Below are positions 8,181-15,650 of a DNA stretch of 25,420 bases, one piece after another. Source of the stretch: Thalassiosira profunda (Eukaryota; Bacillariophyta; Thalassiosirophyceae; Thalassiosirales; Thalassiosiraceae). A program made the translations under genes and the position numbers. Under the pieces are notes generated by a model. That model saw only the letters and a program-made list of their open reading frames with translations. It did not search any database and was not told the origin of the DNA. The DNA is taken from the NCBI GenBank assembly GCA_036939355.1, contig JALLAP010000039.1:1-25420 (forward strand), in the 5' to 3' direction. Position 1 is the first letter of the stretch. Each line of letters opens with the position of its first letter.

Positions 8181-9184
8181 ATGCGTCAAACGCCAGGGCT
8201 TCGGTCGAGCGCACTGAGAGCGTTGCTCGGGTTCACACTCGTGGTCTGCGCTGGCCACAGATATTTGGCAACTATCGATATCGCCGACGATGGGGGCCGG
8301 GGGCTCAAAATCACATCTCGATTCGTCAACGATACGCCTCCCATCGTGCATGCTGCCACCTTTGCGGACGTCCGGACCGCTTCAACTGTGCAATTTAGCA
8401 TCCTGTGCGTGGCCCTCCATCTGCACGTGCTTACCTATCGGCCAGACGCGGCAGATCGGACGCAGTGCTACTTCAGCAATTTTTACGAAGGGTTCAATGT
8501 GGATATGAACGTGCCGCAAGGTGAGAGAAATGGCATCCTAGCGTCACCGCAAATCGCTTGGAATCTCACGGTACCGCACTGCACGCACAACAATTAGTGG
8601 TCAAATCGCACCAACCCCCGCTCCCCCGGCACAGAATTAGGAATACAACACTGATATTCTCCACTGCGAAGACAAGGGAAGAAGCCGGCTGGCGAAGTTA
8701 CGATATTGAGAGGCAGGGATACACTGTGGGGATCATCCAAGATCTGGAAACGCTGGCCGAGATCGGAAGCAATGGTTTCGTGCAACGGTATGCAGAGATC
8801 TTTGATCTTCCCTCGCACCTTATCGAACGCATGCAGGAGTATTTTGTTATTTGGGACAAGCTTCGGGTGTGCTGTGGGCTGCAAATGAGTCAATATTGGC
8901 GATGGGAGCTGAATCACCATGCGGTGAACGAACAAAAGTACCAGAAACCACATCCGTTTTGCAGTTCCGTTGACATCGACGAGGTGGAGCGAGATTTCAT
9001 GAATACCACGCTCTTTGGTCGAATGGACAAGATTCGGGGAGCCAGGACGATCAATAGACCGTCCATGCTGGATAAGGAGCTGACCGGTTCGTACTGTTCG
9101 TGGTACAACGATCTAGTGAGGGAGAAAGCAGTTCCTTTCAACTGCTTCAATCACCCGAACAGTGGCAAAAAATGCTTGGGATAA
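8181..9184 (+). CDS. Unknown type II membrane/secretory protein, two exons
   Basis: Two exons, 8181-8520 and 8598-9184, give 308 aa. ATG at 8181 starts a short basic tail and signal anchor (SALRALLGFTLVVCAGH, about 9-25). The luminal part includes QCYFSNFYEGFNVDM before the splice and, after it, IFSTAKTREEAGWRSYDIER, LRVCCGLQMSQYWRWELN and a Cys-containing end (SYCSWYND, NCFNHPNSGKKCLG). I do not recognise the family. The mid-protein CCG...W pattern loosely recalls CCGLERMW in the DUF3431-like neighbour, but this is weak. Size, topology and position within a run of glycosyltransferase- and esterase-like genes suggest a glycan transferase or sulfotransferase-type enzyme, by context only. Exon joining is well supported because it alone removes the stop at 8597 and keeps frame. 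Tail-to-tail with the next gene, 64 bp apart. Confidence 0.7.
8521..8597 (+). other. Intron (77 nt) in the unknown anchored-protein gene
   Basis: Starts GTGAGAG directly after CCGCAAG and ends CAACAATTAG. It splits a Val codon after its first base (phase 1) and joins the frame beginning at 8181 to the one ending at 9184. The donor is the same GTGAG type as both RAD23 introns. Confidence 0.8.
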
Positions 9185-9248
9185 GCGCAAGGTAAATAAT
9201 CGCCCCTCTCTAGCAGTGTTCACTTGTGGCCGGGGTGTTTTTCTCAGT

Positions 9249-10268
9249 TCACATGCAACTTACCCTCTCGAGATAGTCCCTTCTCTTCATTTCCCAACTG
9301 CGAATGCCAGATCCTTTTCTCTTCGTCAAGTGCAGATGAAACGGTGCCAAGGCAACGGTAACATTCAATTGTGCAAGGAGCCTGGTGAACAGTGCCTCTG
9401 TACTCCGGCCGATGCTGTAATTGAAGCAAGAGCATGACTCCTCCACAATGCTCATGACGGGCCAAGGAGTATTGCCATCGGCAACTGTATCTGCACCATC
9501 AACAGCAGTGTCAATGGCCAAGGGCGGACGGCCACGAAAATAGGCTTCTTGGTGCAACTTCGGCACCACCGCCACCATATCATCGACAAAGCCGCAGACT
9601 GTGTGGACACGAGGATTGAACGGAGGCGGGCTCGTCGTCGGATCGAGGTTTGTTCTGCACCTCCCAGGCTCGCAGGCCGTCCACGAGATTTGTCCATAAG
9701 TTAGGTTGATCATGCCTTGAACCTCCCGCGCCCGCGTCAAAACATGTTGATTGGAGAAAGGCAGCGGAACGGGACTACCCCACAAATTGTCTGGGCGGGT
9801 CTTGACAATGTAATCATACCGCGGAAAGCTGCCCCCAAAACGATCTTCAATGCTGTCGTAGCAAACTCGGATTCTCTCGAACTGAGGGTGAACATAAATC
9901 GCGTTCGACCCGACCTCGTATGACCAAAACTGGACGTTGTAACCAAGAGGGCCGGCCGATGTCACATTCTCTGTCAAATTACTGTCGAGTTGGGATTGCC
10001 CGATGCAGAAGAATACGTCTACTTCGTCGTAGCGTTGCTGCAGTGGAGCAATAACATTTGTTTGGATGGACGCCCAGACTTGTAACCCGTTTTCGTTCCG
10101 AACGCCGCCAACAATCATGACCGCAACTCGTGTTGTTCGCGACGCAGGGCCGCTGGTGCCGTCCGCATCGGCTTCGTCGATCGTCGAGAGTTTGGAAAAC
10201 CCGGTGTAGCTCACAATGAAGCACACGAGCAGCCACCGCAATACGCTCGGACGGCGAACGATGCCCAT
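9249..10268 (-). CDS. Signal-anchored glycosyltransferase-like protein (TRPD-motif family)
   Basis: 339 aa. Short basic tail MGIVRRPSVLR followed by anchor WLLVCFIVSYTGF (12-24). The luminal domain begins with RVAVMIVGGVRNENG (about 47), a beta-strand/loop typical of the start of a nucleotide-sugar-binding GT-A fold. Next come DEVDVFFCIGQS (about 80) and PRYDYIVKTRPDNLWGSPVP (about 150-168), which resembles the Y-D-x-h-x-[KR]-x-R-x-D motif of uncharacterised eukaryotic glycosyltransferase-like families where the Asp sits near the donor site. Several NxT/S sequons occur (LTENVTSAG, MINLTYG, CFNYSIG), consistent with a Golgi lumen location. A later FVDDMVAVVPK may form another acidic site. Exact family and linkage are unknown. 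Divergent from the GT32 gene. Confidence 0.7.
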   Translation of the reverse strand: MGIVRRPSVLRWLLVCFIVSYTGFSKLSTIDEADADGTSGPASRTTRVAVMIVGGVRNENGLQVWASIQTNVIAPLQQRYDEVDVFFCIGQSQLDSNLTENVTSAGPLGYNVQFWSYEVGSNAIYVHPQFERIRVCYDSIEDRFGGSFPRYDYIVKTRPDNLWGSPVPLPFSNQHVLTRAREVQGMINLTYGQISWTACEPGRCRTNLDPTTSPPPFNPRVHTVCGFVDDMVAVVPKLHQEAYFRGRPPLAIDTAVDGADTVADGNTPWPVMSIVEESCSCFNYSIGRSTEALFTRLLAQLNVTVALAPFHLHLTKRKGSGIRSWEMKRRDYLERVSCM

Positions 10269-10673
10269 CGCGGGGCAACAGCCGCCGCGGTCAGCGCCGC
10301 TTGTGCTTGCTACCTCCCCGGCTCGCCCGGATCTAGTAATACTCTAAGTAGATAGAAAGATACATCAATTTCTATTTTCTTATTCTTATGTGTATTTTGT
10401 GAATAACTCAACTATTGCTGCCATCATTTCTCTAAAACCTTGCTGCACTAACTTCAGGGCACGCCCGCAGAAAGGAGGCGAGGAGACGTTTGACAGCCAA
10501 GAGCGGTCGGGGCGGCGGAGCGGCTGTTTGGTTGGCGGCTAGCACCCGGGCGGCGGTCCAGAAATGCGGAGTTTTGTTGAACGTTGAAGGGGTGCAGTGG
10601 CAGCTTCAGGTCTCTTGGGTGGGGCTGGCAGTTAGCGGAGGCGGCGGAGGATTAGAGTTGCAAATTGCAAACA
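10269..10673. promoter_or_regulatory. Divergent promoter region (GT-like / GT32)
   Basis: 405 bases between opposite start codons. The middle, about 10330-10440, is strikingly A/T-rich against GC-rich flanks and holds runs such as CAATTTCTATTTTC, a plausible nucleosome-poor core shared by both genes. The 10490-10670 side is G-rich. No classical TATA consensus is placed convincingly. Confidence 0.5.
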
Positions 10674-11774
10674 ATGGGGTGGGCGCGCGCTGTTGTGCCC
10701 GTCGCCATCGTGCTATTGACGTGCCTGGCGGTGCGCATGTCCATCTTGCTGGGGTCGAATTCGACGTGGCCCATATATAGCGACGATGCGGGCGCGCTGC
10801 CGACGGACTCGACGAGCACTGGGGGATACCTCACGATCGGGGAGCTCACGCGCAATCCCCCCGCGGGGAGCATCATTTGCCCTGAGGGGTTGTTCCCCGT
10901 GTACGATCGGATAGTCGACGAGGGCAGCGCGGCGAATGCCGCCGTCCCGCCGAGGAAGATACCGCGGACGATCCACGCCTCATTCAAGACGCGGTGCGTT
11001 GCCCCCGACACGTACCTTGCCCTCCGGGCGTGGAAGGATGCGCTCCCACGCCACTCCTTCTACTTTCACGACGACGAGGCCGTGGATAGGCTCTTTAAAA
11101 TGCCGTGGGAGATGTTTCCACAGCTCCGGCTATTCATGAAATGCGTCCGATTCACGGGGGCGATGAGGATCGACGTCTGGAGGCTGCTTGTGATATACCG
11201 CTACGGGGGGCTGTACACCGACGTCGACAACGTCCCGAGCGAGAAGTTCACCGAGGCGGGTCCCATCGGCGCGCACGACGATGCCTTTTTCCTGTCGGAT
11301 TCATGGAACAGACCCTCACAGTGGTTTTTCGCCATGACACCGCGCCATCCCATCGCCTACTTTGCCCTCTTCAGTGTATTTGTCAACCTGCAAAAGCTCG
11401 AGAGCATCGAGAGGCCATCGGTGGTGTTCGTGACCGGACCGGACGCGCTTAAGAGGGGGTACGGCGATGCCCTTGGCTGGAAAACCAGCGTAGGCGACGG
11501 AAAAGACATCTTCGCAGAAGGAACGCACCGATGCAAATGGGGCTCAAACGTGACGAAGCTACTGGGAAAGCATGGTCATATCACCCAGTTGAATATGAAC
11601 GAGATGGTAGACTTCAATGGCACCAAAGTTCCACGGAAAAAGAGGATGGAACACCTGCACAAAATGAAACACTGGGTGGACCAGAAGAATACCAAGAAAA
11701 TCGAGTTCGACGGGAGCTGCATGGACTATCTTTATGTCCAGGAACACGGTCAGAATGTCACTGCTGCAGGGTAA
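10674..11774 (+). CDS. GT32-family (OCH1-like) glycosyltransferase
   Basis: Type II Golgi glycosyltransferase, 366 aa from the ATG at 10674 (context CAAACAATGG). Anchor VVPVAIVLLTCLAV lies near the N-terminus. The catalytic domain follows the GT32 pattern: IPRTIHASFKT (about 96), W..ALPRHSFYFHDD, KCVRFTGAMRIDVWRLLVIY (about 157), then RYGGLYTDVDN with the DxD metal and sugar-nucleotide motif at about 182-184. Beyond it comes FFAMTPRHPIAYFAL, equivalent to the family's 'temporary/transient object' segment, and VVFVTGPDAL. Members transfer hexoses (mannose in yeast Och1; galactose or GlcNAc in others) to glycoproteins or glycolipids; the sugar cannot be read from sequence. Only 12 bp separate its stop from that of the convergent DUF5672-like gene, so the 3' ends must overlap as transcripts. 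Confidence 0.9.
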   Translation: MGWARAVVPVAIVLLTCLAVRMSILLGSNSTWPIYSDDAGALPTDSTSTGGYLTIGELTRNPPAGSIICPEGLFPVYDRIVDEGSAANAAVPPRKIPRTIHASFKTRCVAPDTYLALRAWKDALPRHSFYFHDDEAVDRLFKMPWEMFPQLRLFMKCVRFTGAMRIDVWRLLVIYRYGGLYTDVDNVPSEKFTEAGPIGAHDDAFFLSDSWNRPSQWFFAMTPRHPIAYFALFSVFVNLQKLESIERPSVVFVTGPDALKRGYGDALGWKTSVGDGKDIFAEGTHRCKWGSNVTKLLGKHGHITQLNMNEMVDFNGTKVPRKKRMEHLHKMKHWVDQKNTKKIEFDGSCMDYLYVQEHGQNVTAAG

Positions 11775-11786
11775 CAAAATTGGCTT

Positions 11787-13217
11787 TCACCCTCCGCCTC
11801 TCTCAAAGAGATGATCTTGGATGTATTTGCAGCGCTTCATCATTTTGGGATAGTAAGACGGCTCGGAGTTTTGCTTTTGTCGCGATGCCTTGTGAACAAA
11901 AAGCGGCATTGCGTGCCCGTCCTCGCGCAGCGTGGTCCGATAGATGTTGACACCTTCTGGTCCCCAGTATTTGGCAATCAATTTGTCCTGCTCGCCCTCT
12001 GTCTGTGGCCCAGCAACCTCGAGCACTTTGTCTGGCATTGTCGTATCAATGGTGAAGAGGGACGCTACAAAGGGAGTAGGGACCGGCGCCTTTGTCAGCT
12101 TCGATACCACGGAGTGATATGTGTCATCCACTATATCGCCTTGAAACATGGCGCAATTGCTTTCTCGCCAGTGAGCTTCGCCCAGGCCCGACCAGAGCTT
12201 GTGCGGGCAGGTTTTTATGTTGCGCTGCATCCACTTTCGGCTCCTCAAAGAGACACCACCGTTGCCCACGACGAACTTGCTAGGAAATGTTTCAGTGAAG
12301 TTGTCGGCGAAACGATGTACCTGCTCTCCGTGTCCCCAGTCTGCTACGAACGTTTTGCCTTTGACATTGTCCAGCCACCCTTGCATCTTCGATATCCAAC
12401 GAGGCCCGCGGAGCCAAGAGGTGATCGGACCGCCAATCCATGCAAAAGAACGCCATGGCTCAAGATCCTCGTTGGACAGGGGTCTGCATAAAGCCCCGTC
12501 CCGCTCAAAGAATAGGACCTGATCGCTGTCAATGCCCTCAATGAATTCCGACGCATAGTAATCGACGTTGAACCACGCCGGGAATGTTGGCCTGCCCAAG
12601 CTCCAGCAGGACTGAAATTTGTACTTTCTGTAATCGAGGATGGACACCCGCACCCGCCCACTATCCATGCGCTGTCCGAATATGTCCCCGACTCTTTCGC
12701 GAATGTTCTGGTAAAGTGCATCTTGAAGCACGCCGGTAGGAATAGTGCGGTTGTGCATCCGTATTTCCTCCTCAATTGTTGAATCTGGGGCGATGGCTCC
12801 CCAATCCCCCGGCAGGGGAGCAGTCTGCCGTTCGTGCCCCTGCAGGAGGTGATATTCCATCACGCACGAGGTGACCTGCAGAACGAAGCACGTGTCCGTA
12901 GGGGCGTACTCGCCCAAACTCTCAAGGGCAGACGTGTACATCACGTCGTCTTTCGGGAAGAACGGGATGCGCGGGTCCATCAGCAGCACCGTCAATGAGC
13001 ACGACGTCACATCCGGCCCGTATTGGTTGTGGCTGGCGTTGTCTTCTCCCCTGCGGGTCAATAACACATCCGGGTCAAGGTCGACGGAGGAGGCTGACTG
13101 AACGCAAAGGAGATCGTTGAGCACCGACACCGGCCACGCGATTGCAATTAATGCCACAAAAGTCCTGCGATATTTGCCCCTTTCGCGATGCTGGCGGTGA
13201 TGATGTGTGCTCGACAT
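11787..13217 (-). CDS. DUF5672-like type II membrane protein, probable glycosyltransferase
   Basis: 476 aa from the ATG at 13217. The frame is open for 201 bases further upstream, but that extension lacks any membrane or domain signal and includes sequence next to the promoter repeats, so I exclude it. N-terminus MSSTHHHRQHRERGKYRRT is a His/Arg-rich cytosolic tail, then FVALIAIAWPVSVL anchors it. The luminal part contains a DUF5672-type core: FAWIGGPITSWLRG (about 258), FVVGNGGVSLRSRKWM (about 315-330) and, after it, HWRESNCAMFQGDIVDD, matching the family order of a W-I-G-x-P strand, GNGG-S-LR and a downstream acidic E/D segment. DUF5672 members in fungi and algae are regarded as glycosyltransferase-like; activity here is inferred. 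Family confidence moderate to good. Confidence 0.75.
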   Translation of the reverse strand: MSSTHHHRQHRERGKYRRTFVALIAIAWPVSVLNDLLCVQSASSVDLDPDVLLTRRGEDNASHNQYGPDVTSCSLTVLLMDPRIPFFPKDDVMYTSALESLGEYAPTDTCFVLQVTSCVMEYHLLQGHERQTAPLPGDWGAIAPDSTIEEEIRMHNRTIPTGVLQDALYQNIRERVGDIFGQRMDSGRVRVSILDYRKYKFQSCWSLGRPTFPAWFNVDYYASEFIEGIDSDQVLFFERDGALCRPLSNEDLEPWRSFAWIGGPITSWLRGPRWISKMQGWLDNVKGKTFVADWGHGEQVHRFADNFTETFPSKFVVGNGGVSLRSRKWMQRNIKTCPHKLWSGLGEAHWRESNCAMFQGDIVDDTYHSVVSKLTKAPVPTPFVASLFTIDTTMPDKVLEVAGPQTEGEQDKLIAKYWGPEGVNIYRTTLREDGHAMPLFVHKASRQKQNSEPSYYPKMMKRCKYIQDHLFERGGG

Positions 13218-13580
13218 GATATGTTGCAGCGCTGAGGCGCCACCTGGATGGCGCCTCCCGCTCGGCAAAGGTGGCGCTCTGCAGGGGGGTATCTTCTTTG
13301 CAATCAGAGCTTTCCAATGGCCGCCCCAGATGCTGTTAGGAGAAACTTTGTCCCACAGAATTGCAAGTCTGCAGCTGCCGCGTCGAACCTCTAAATCAGC
13401 CCCTCGACCCTCGACCAATGACCAGTAGACTCTAAATCAGCCCCTCGACCCTCGACCAGTAGCCCCAGCGCCGCAAACAACTCTCAGGAACACAGACCAG
13501 GCACCAACAACGTTGTTATGCAGCAGACGTGGCAGCGCTGGCGAAGGAGCAGCAGAAAGTAGTGCAATAGAGCTCGAGCT
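13218..13580. promoter_or_regulatory. Divergent promoter region (DUF5672-like / SGNH hydrolase)
   Basis: 363 bases between opposite starts. It contains the 29-base direct repeat described separately and otherwise a C-rich, poorly structured leader. There is no convincing ORF beyond the upstream extension of the DUF5672-like frame. Confidence 0.5.
13389..13458. repeat. Direct repeat, two 29-base copies spaced 41 bases apart
   Basis: CTCTAAATCAGCCCCTCGAC, continuing CCTCGACCA, occurs at 13389-13417 and again, identical, at 13430-13458. The spacer ends in GACCAGTAGA and the second copy is followed by GTAGCC, so GACCAGTAG recurs too. It may be a recent tandem duplication in a divergent promoter or a paired regulatory element. 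Confidence 0.85.
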
Positions 13581-14471
13581 ATGAGATTCGTCCTCCGCTG
13601 GATTGCATCATCCACGTCTCGTGCCTCTGCCGCGAGGAGAGCTGCGGTCACGATACTTGCTTTCCTCGTCCATTCGAATGGTGCTTTGCTTCCAAGATGG
13701 AGTGCAGATGATCATAATCAAGATAGGAATATGCTTGATACGGGAAAAGGAAAAGATAATCATGCAATCAGCAACGAAACAATATGGTTCGTGGGCAACT
13801 CAGTCTCGCGTATACACGCATTTTCTACGGCCGCGATGCTTACCGGGGATTCAAGCTTTACCAGCGTGTCCAGAGCCGACCAGAAGAAACTCTGCGGGAG
13901 AGGGGGGACTTTTGGTGGGTCGAGGCCGGGCCAGGGCAAGTGCTTTGGCGCGTGCGGATGCATAGTCTCGGAAGCGCAACCAAAAGTTGGATTCGTTTGG
14001 CAACAACGCATTTTTGACATTCGACTGAGGGAGATTCTGTTGGGCCACGATGAGAGTTATAAGATTGTGAGTGGCGATGTGGTGATATTAAATATGGGAC
14101 TTGACGACATCGCCATTCATGCGAGCTGGGAAGAAAGGATTGCAGATGAGGCTGACAATTTAGTTGCGACGCTCCAAGATGCAAGGGATGCCGGCCGTCG
14201 TGTCCTCTTCAGATATACGACACCGCTTTGCAGCGGACATGGCGCACGTGAGGTGTGGGATATGACATTCGATGAAGCCAACGACAAAATCCGACGGTCA
14301 AATGACAAGTTGTGGTCTATAATTGGACCGTCGGTCGCTGCCTTGTCTGTGAAGGCGAATTGTTCAGAGTATACAGACCTCGTTCACCCAAATATGGGAT
14401 TGGCAACTCGACAAGTGCAACAACTGTTCGACAGGATTCAGGAATCCTATCAACTAAAAGTTTTCCTCTAG
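13581..14471 (+). CDS. Signal-anchored SGNH/GDSL-type hydrolase
   Basis: 296 aa, uninterrupted. An Arg-rich start (MRFVLRWIASSTSRASAARR) leads into AAVTILAFLVHSNGALLP, an anchor or cleavable signal. SGNH blocks appear in order: block I IWFVGNSVSR with nucleophile Ser74; a Cys-rich insertion (KLCGRGGTF...GKCFGACGC, about 105-132); VVILNMGLDD near 171 in the block III position with Asn; and DLVHPNMG with Asp266 and His269 as the catalytic D-x-x-H. Members hydrolyse or transfer acyl groups on glycans or lipids. It is shorter than the PC-esterase at 6488 and lacks its beta-sandwich region, so the two are probably different subfamilies acting in the same pathway. Paired cysteines suggest disulfides and a secretory location. 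Substrate not predictable. Confidence 0.8.
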   Translation: MRFVLRWIASSTSRASAARRAAVTILAFLVHSNGALLPRWSADDHNQDRNMLDTGKGKDNHAISNETIWFVGNSVSRIHAFSTAAMLTGDSSFTSVSRADQKKLCGRGGTFGGSRPGQGKCFGACGCIVSEAQPKVGFVWQQRIFDIRLREILLGHDESYKIVSGDVVILNMGLDDIAIHASWEERIADEADNLVATLQDARDAGRRVLFRYTTPLCSGHGAREVWDMTFDEANDKIRRSNDKLWSIIGPSVAALSVKANCSEYTDLVHPNMGLATRQVQQLFDRIQESYQLKVFL

Positions 14472-14615
14472 ATGCTTTGTGGTTCTGGCCAGACCTACCA
14501 CTTCCGCGGCGTCGAATTTGCAGCTCTCGCCATTTGAATGAACCATTGTCCACAACCTTCACTCCTTTGCTGCTCAAACAGCAGTCTTTTTTACTTGCAG
14601 AGACCATCCGTGGCA
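14472..14615. other. Convergent 3' intergenic gap
   Basis: 144 bases between the stops of the SGNH hydrolase and ATG12 genes, presumably both 3' UTRs. Nothing else seen. Confidence 0.5.
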
Positions 14616-15146
14616 TCATCCCCATGCCTCCTGCAAGGCATAATGAATCACCAGCTCCCCCCGCGTGCCGAAGCAATCAAACAAATCCCTCAGCCGTTCG
14701 TCGGGCGACGGGACGAACGCGGCGTTGACGTAGAGGAACAGCGCGCTCGCCGCTGCTCCCCCCGACGCGCCGTTTCCGGAGGAAAGCTTCAGCACCTTCC
14801 GCAAGAACGCGATGGCCACCGCGAAGCGATCGTCGCCGTTCATGAGGAACTTGGACTTTTTGAGGATGGGCGCGCTCCCCACCGCGACCAGGTGCACTTT
14901 GATCTTTGAGGGCTTTGGCGTGTCGACTGCTTTGGCGGGTCCTGCCCCTTTGCTTGTTGTTGCGTCGTGTGATTTCGATTTGTTGCCAATATCCCCTCCG
15001 CCCCCTTCTTTTGCGCTCCCTCCTGGCGGTGACGTGCCTTCCCCTCCGCCCCCTTCTTTTGCGCTCTCTCCTGCCGGCGACGTGCTTTCCCCTCCGTTTG
15101 GAGCCTCATCGGACTTCTCGCAGCTGTCAGACGGCGGCGAAGCCAT
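14616..15146 (-). CDS. ATG12: Ubiquitin-like autophagy protein ATG12
   Basis: Ubiquitin-like modifier that is conjugated through its C-terminal Gly to ATG5; the conjugate with ATG16 promotes lipidation of ATG8 on the growing autophagosome. 176 aa. Residues 1-80 are low-complexity and contain a duplicated 16-residue unit ending SAKEGGGG. The ATG12 fold follows from about 82: KVHLVAVGSAPILKKSKF (beta-hairpin with the conserved APILK block), FAVAIAFLRKVLKL helix, a short Gly/Ala-rich insert, then SALFLYVNAAFVPSPDERLRDL, FDCFG, ELVIHYALQEAWG and stop. The chain ends exactly at Gly176 after Trp, the family's required terminus, so no processing is needed. ATG at 15146 begins a continuous frame. The N-terminal half is the variable part in all homologues. 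It shares a divergent promoter with RAD23. Confidence 0.95.
   Translation of the reverse strand: MASPPSDSCEKSDEAPNGGESTSPAGESAKEGGGGEGTSPPGGSAKEGGGGDIGNKSKSHDATTSKGAGPAKAVDTPKPSKIKVHLVAVGSAPILKKSKFLMNGDDRFAVAIAFLRKVLKLSSGNGASGGAAASALFLYVNAAFVPSPDERLRDLFDCFGTRGELVIHYALQEAWG
14993..15088. repeat. 48-base tandem duplication in the ATG12 N-terminal coding region
   Basis: Two adjacent units (14993-15040, 15041-15088) share CCCCTCCGCCCCCTTCTTTT, then GCGCTC, and differ at a few positions; a partial third CCCCTCCG follows. It adds 16 residues in frame (unit ending SAKEGGGG). Confidence 0.8.
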
Positions 15147-15650
15147 GTTCTATCCTGCTATTCGAGGGCCGATGCAGCTAGGTGGATGTGCCCATTGGTT
15201 GCAGTTTGCAGTTGCGCCTCGCTGCTGCTGGGGCAACGCCAGTGCGCACAAAACCGCGGCCTCGCGCCTGTGCCCCCCCCTCGTCGGGTACACGCGTGGT
15301 TAGCAATGCTCGCACGCCCGTCCCCGGCCGAATGGTTGCAGCCCTGCCCCGGTGCCCGCCTTTCCTTCTGGTGCTCGTCTTGCTCCCCGCCCGCGCTGCA
15401 GGCAGTGCGCCCTGTGCTTTGCGTTGATGTCATAGGTAGGGTTAACCTAAAGTTACCACATCTTGTGGCTAAAAGTACGTGTTCACGTCATTGCAATACC
15501 CACATTAGTGTATCATCTACGATACCTTTCAGGTGGACCCCTACCTGACTCCCAATCCCCACTGCACTGTCCACTGTTGATCAGCCGTCGTCCTCGCCGG
15601 CCAGCCCCCACGCACACCGACGCCTCAGCCGCGGCCCTAGAACCAACGCC
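15147..15650. promoter_or_regulatory. Divergent promoter region (ATG12 / RAD23)
   Basis: 504 bases between starts. The part near 15440-15530 is A/T-richer and holds GGGTTAACCTAAAG, the inverted repeat CCACATCTTGTGG (arms CCACA/TGTGG, at about 15458-15470) and CACGTCATTG. Short ORFs crossing it look random. The two genes serve autophagy and the proteasome, so shared control is plausible but not shown. Confidence 0.5.

Noticed and set aside
8521..8597. Frameshift or pseudogene in the 8181 gene
   Set aside because: A canonical GTGAG...TTAG intron restores the frame exactly, so no damage need be assumed.
10490..10780. Short plus-strand ORF in front of the GT32 gene
   Set aside because: Gly/Ala-rich random sequence in another frame overlapping the GT32 start; no domain.
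13218..13418. 67-residue upstream extension of the DUF5672-like protein
   Set aside because: It would place the signal anchor internally, shows no domain, and ends at the promoter repeat; the ATG at 13217 gives the same topology as neighbouring genes.
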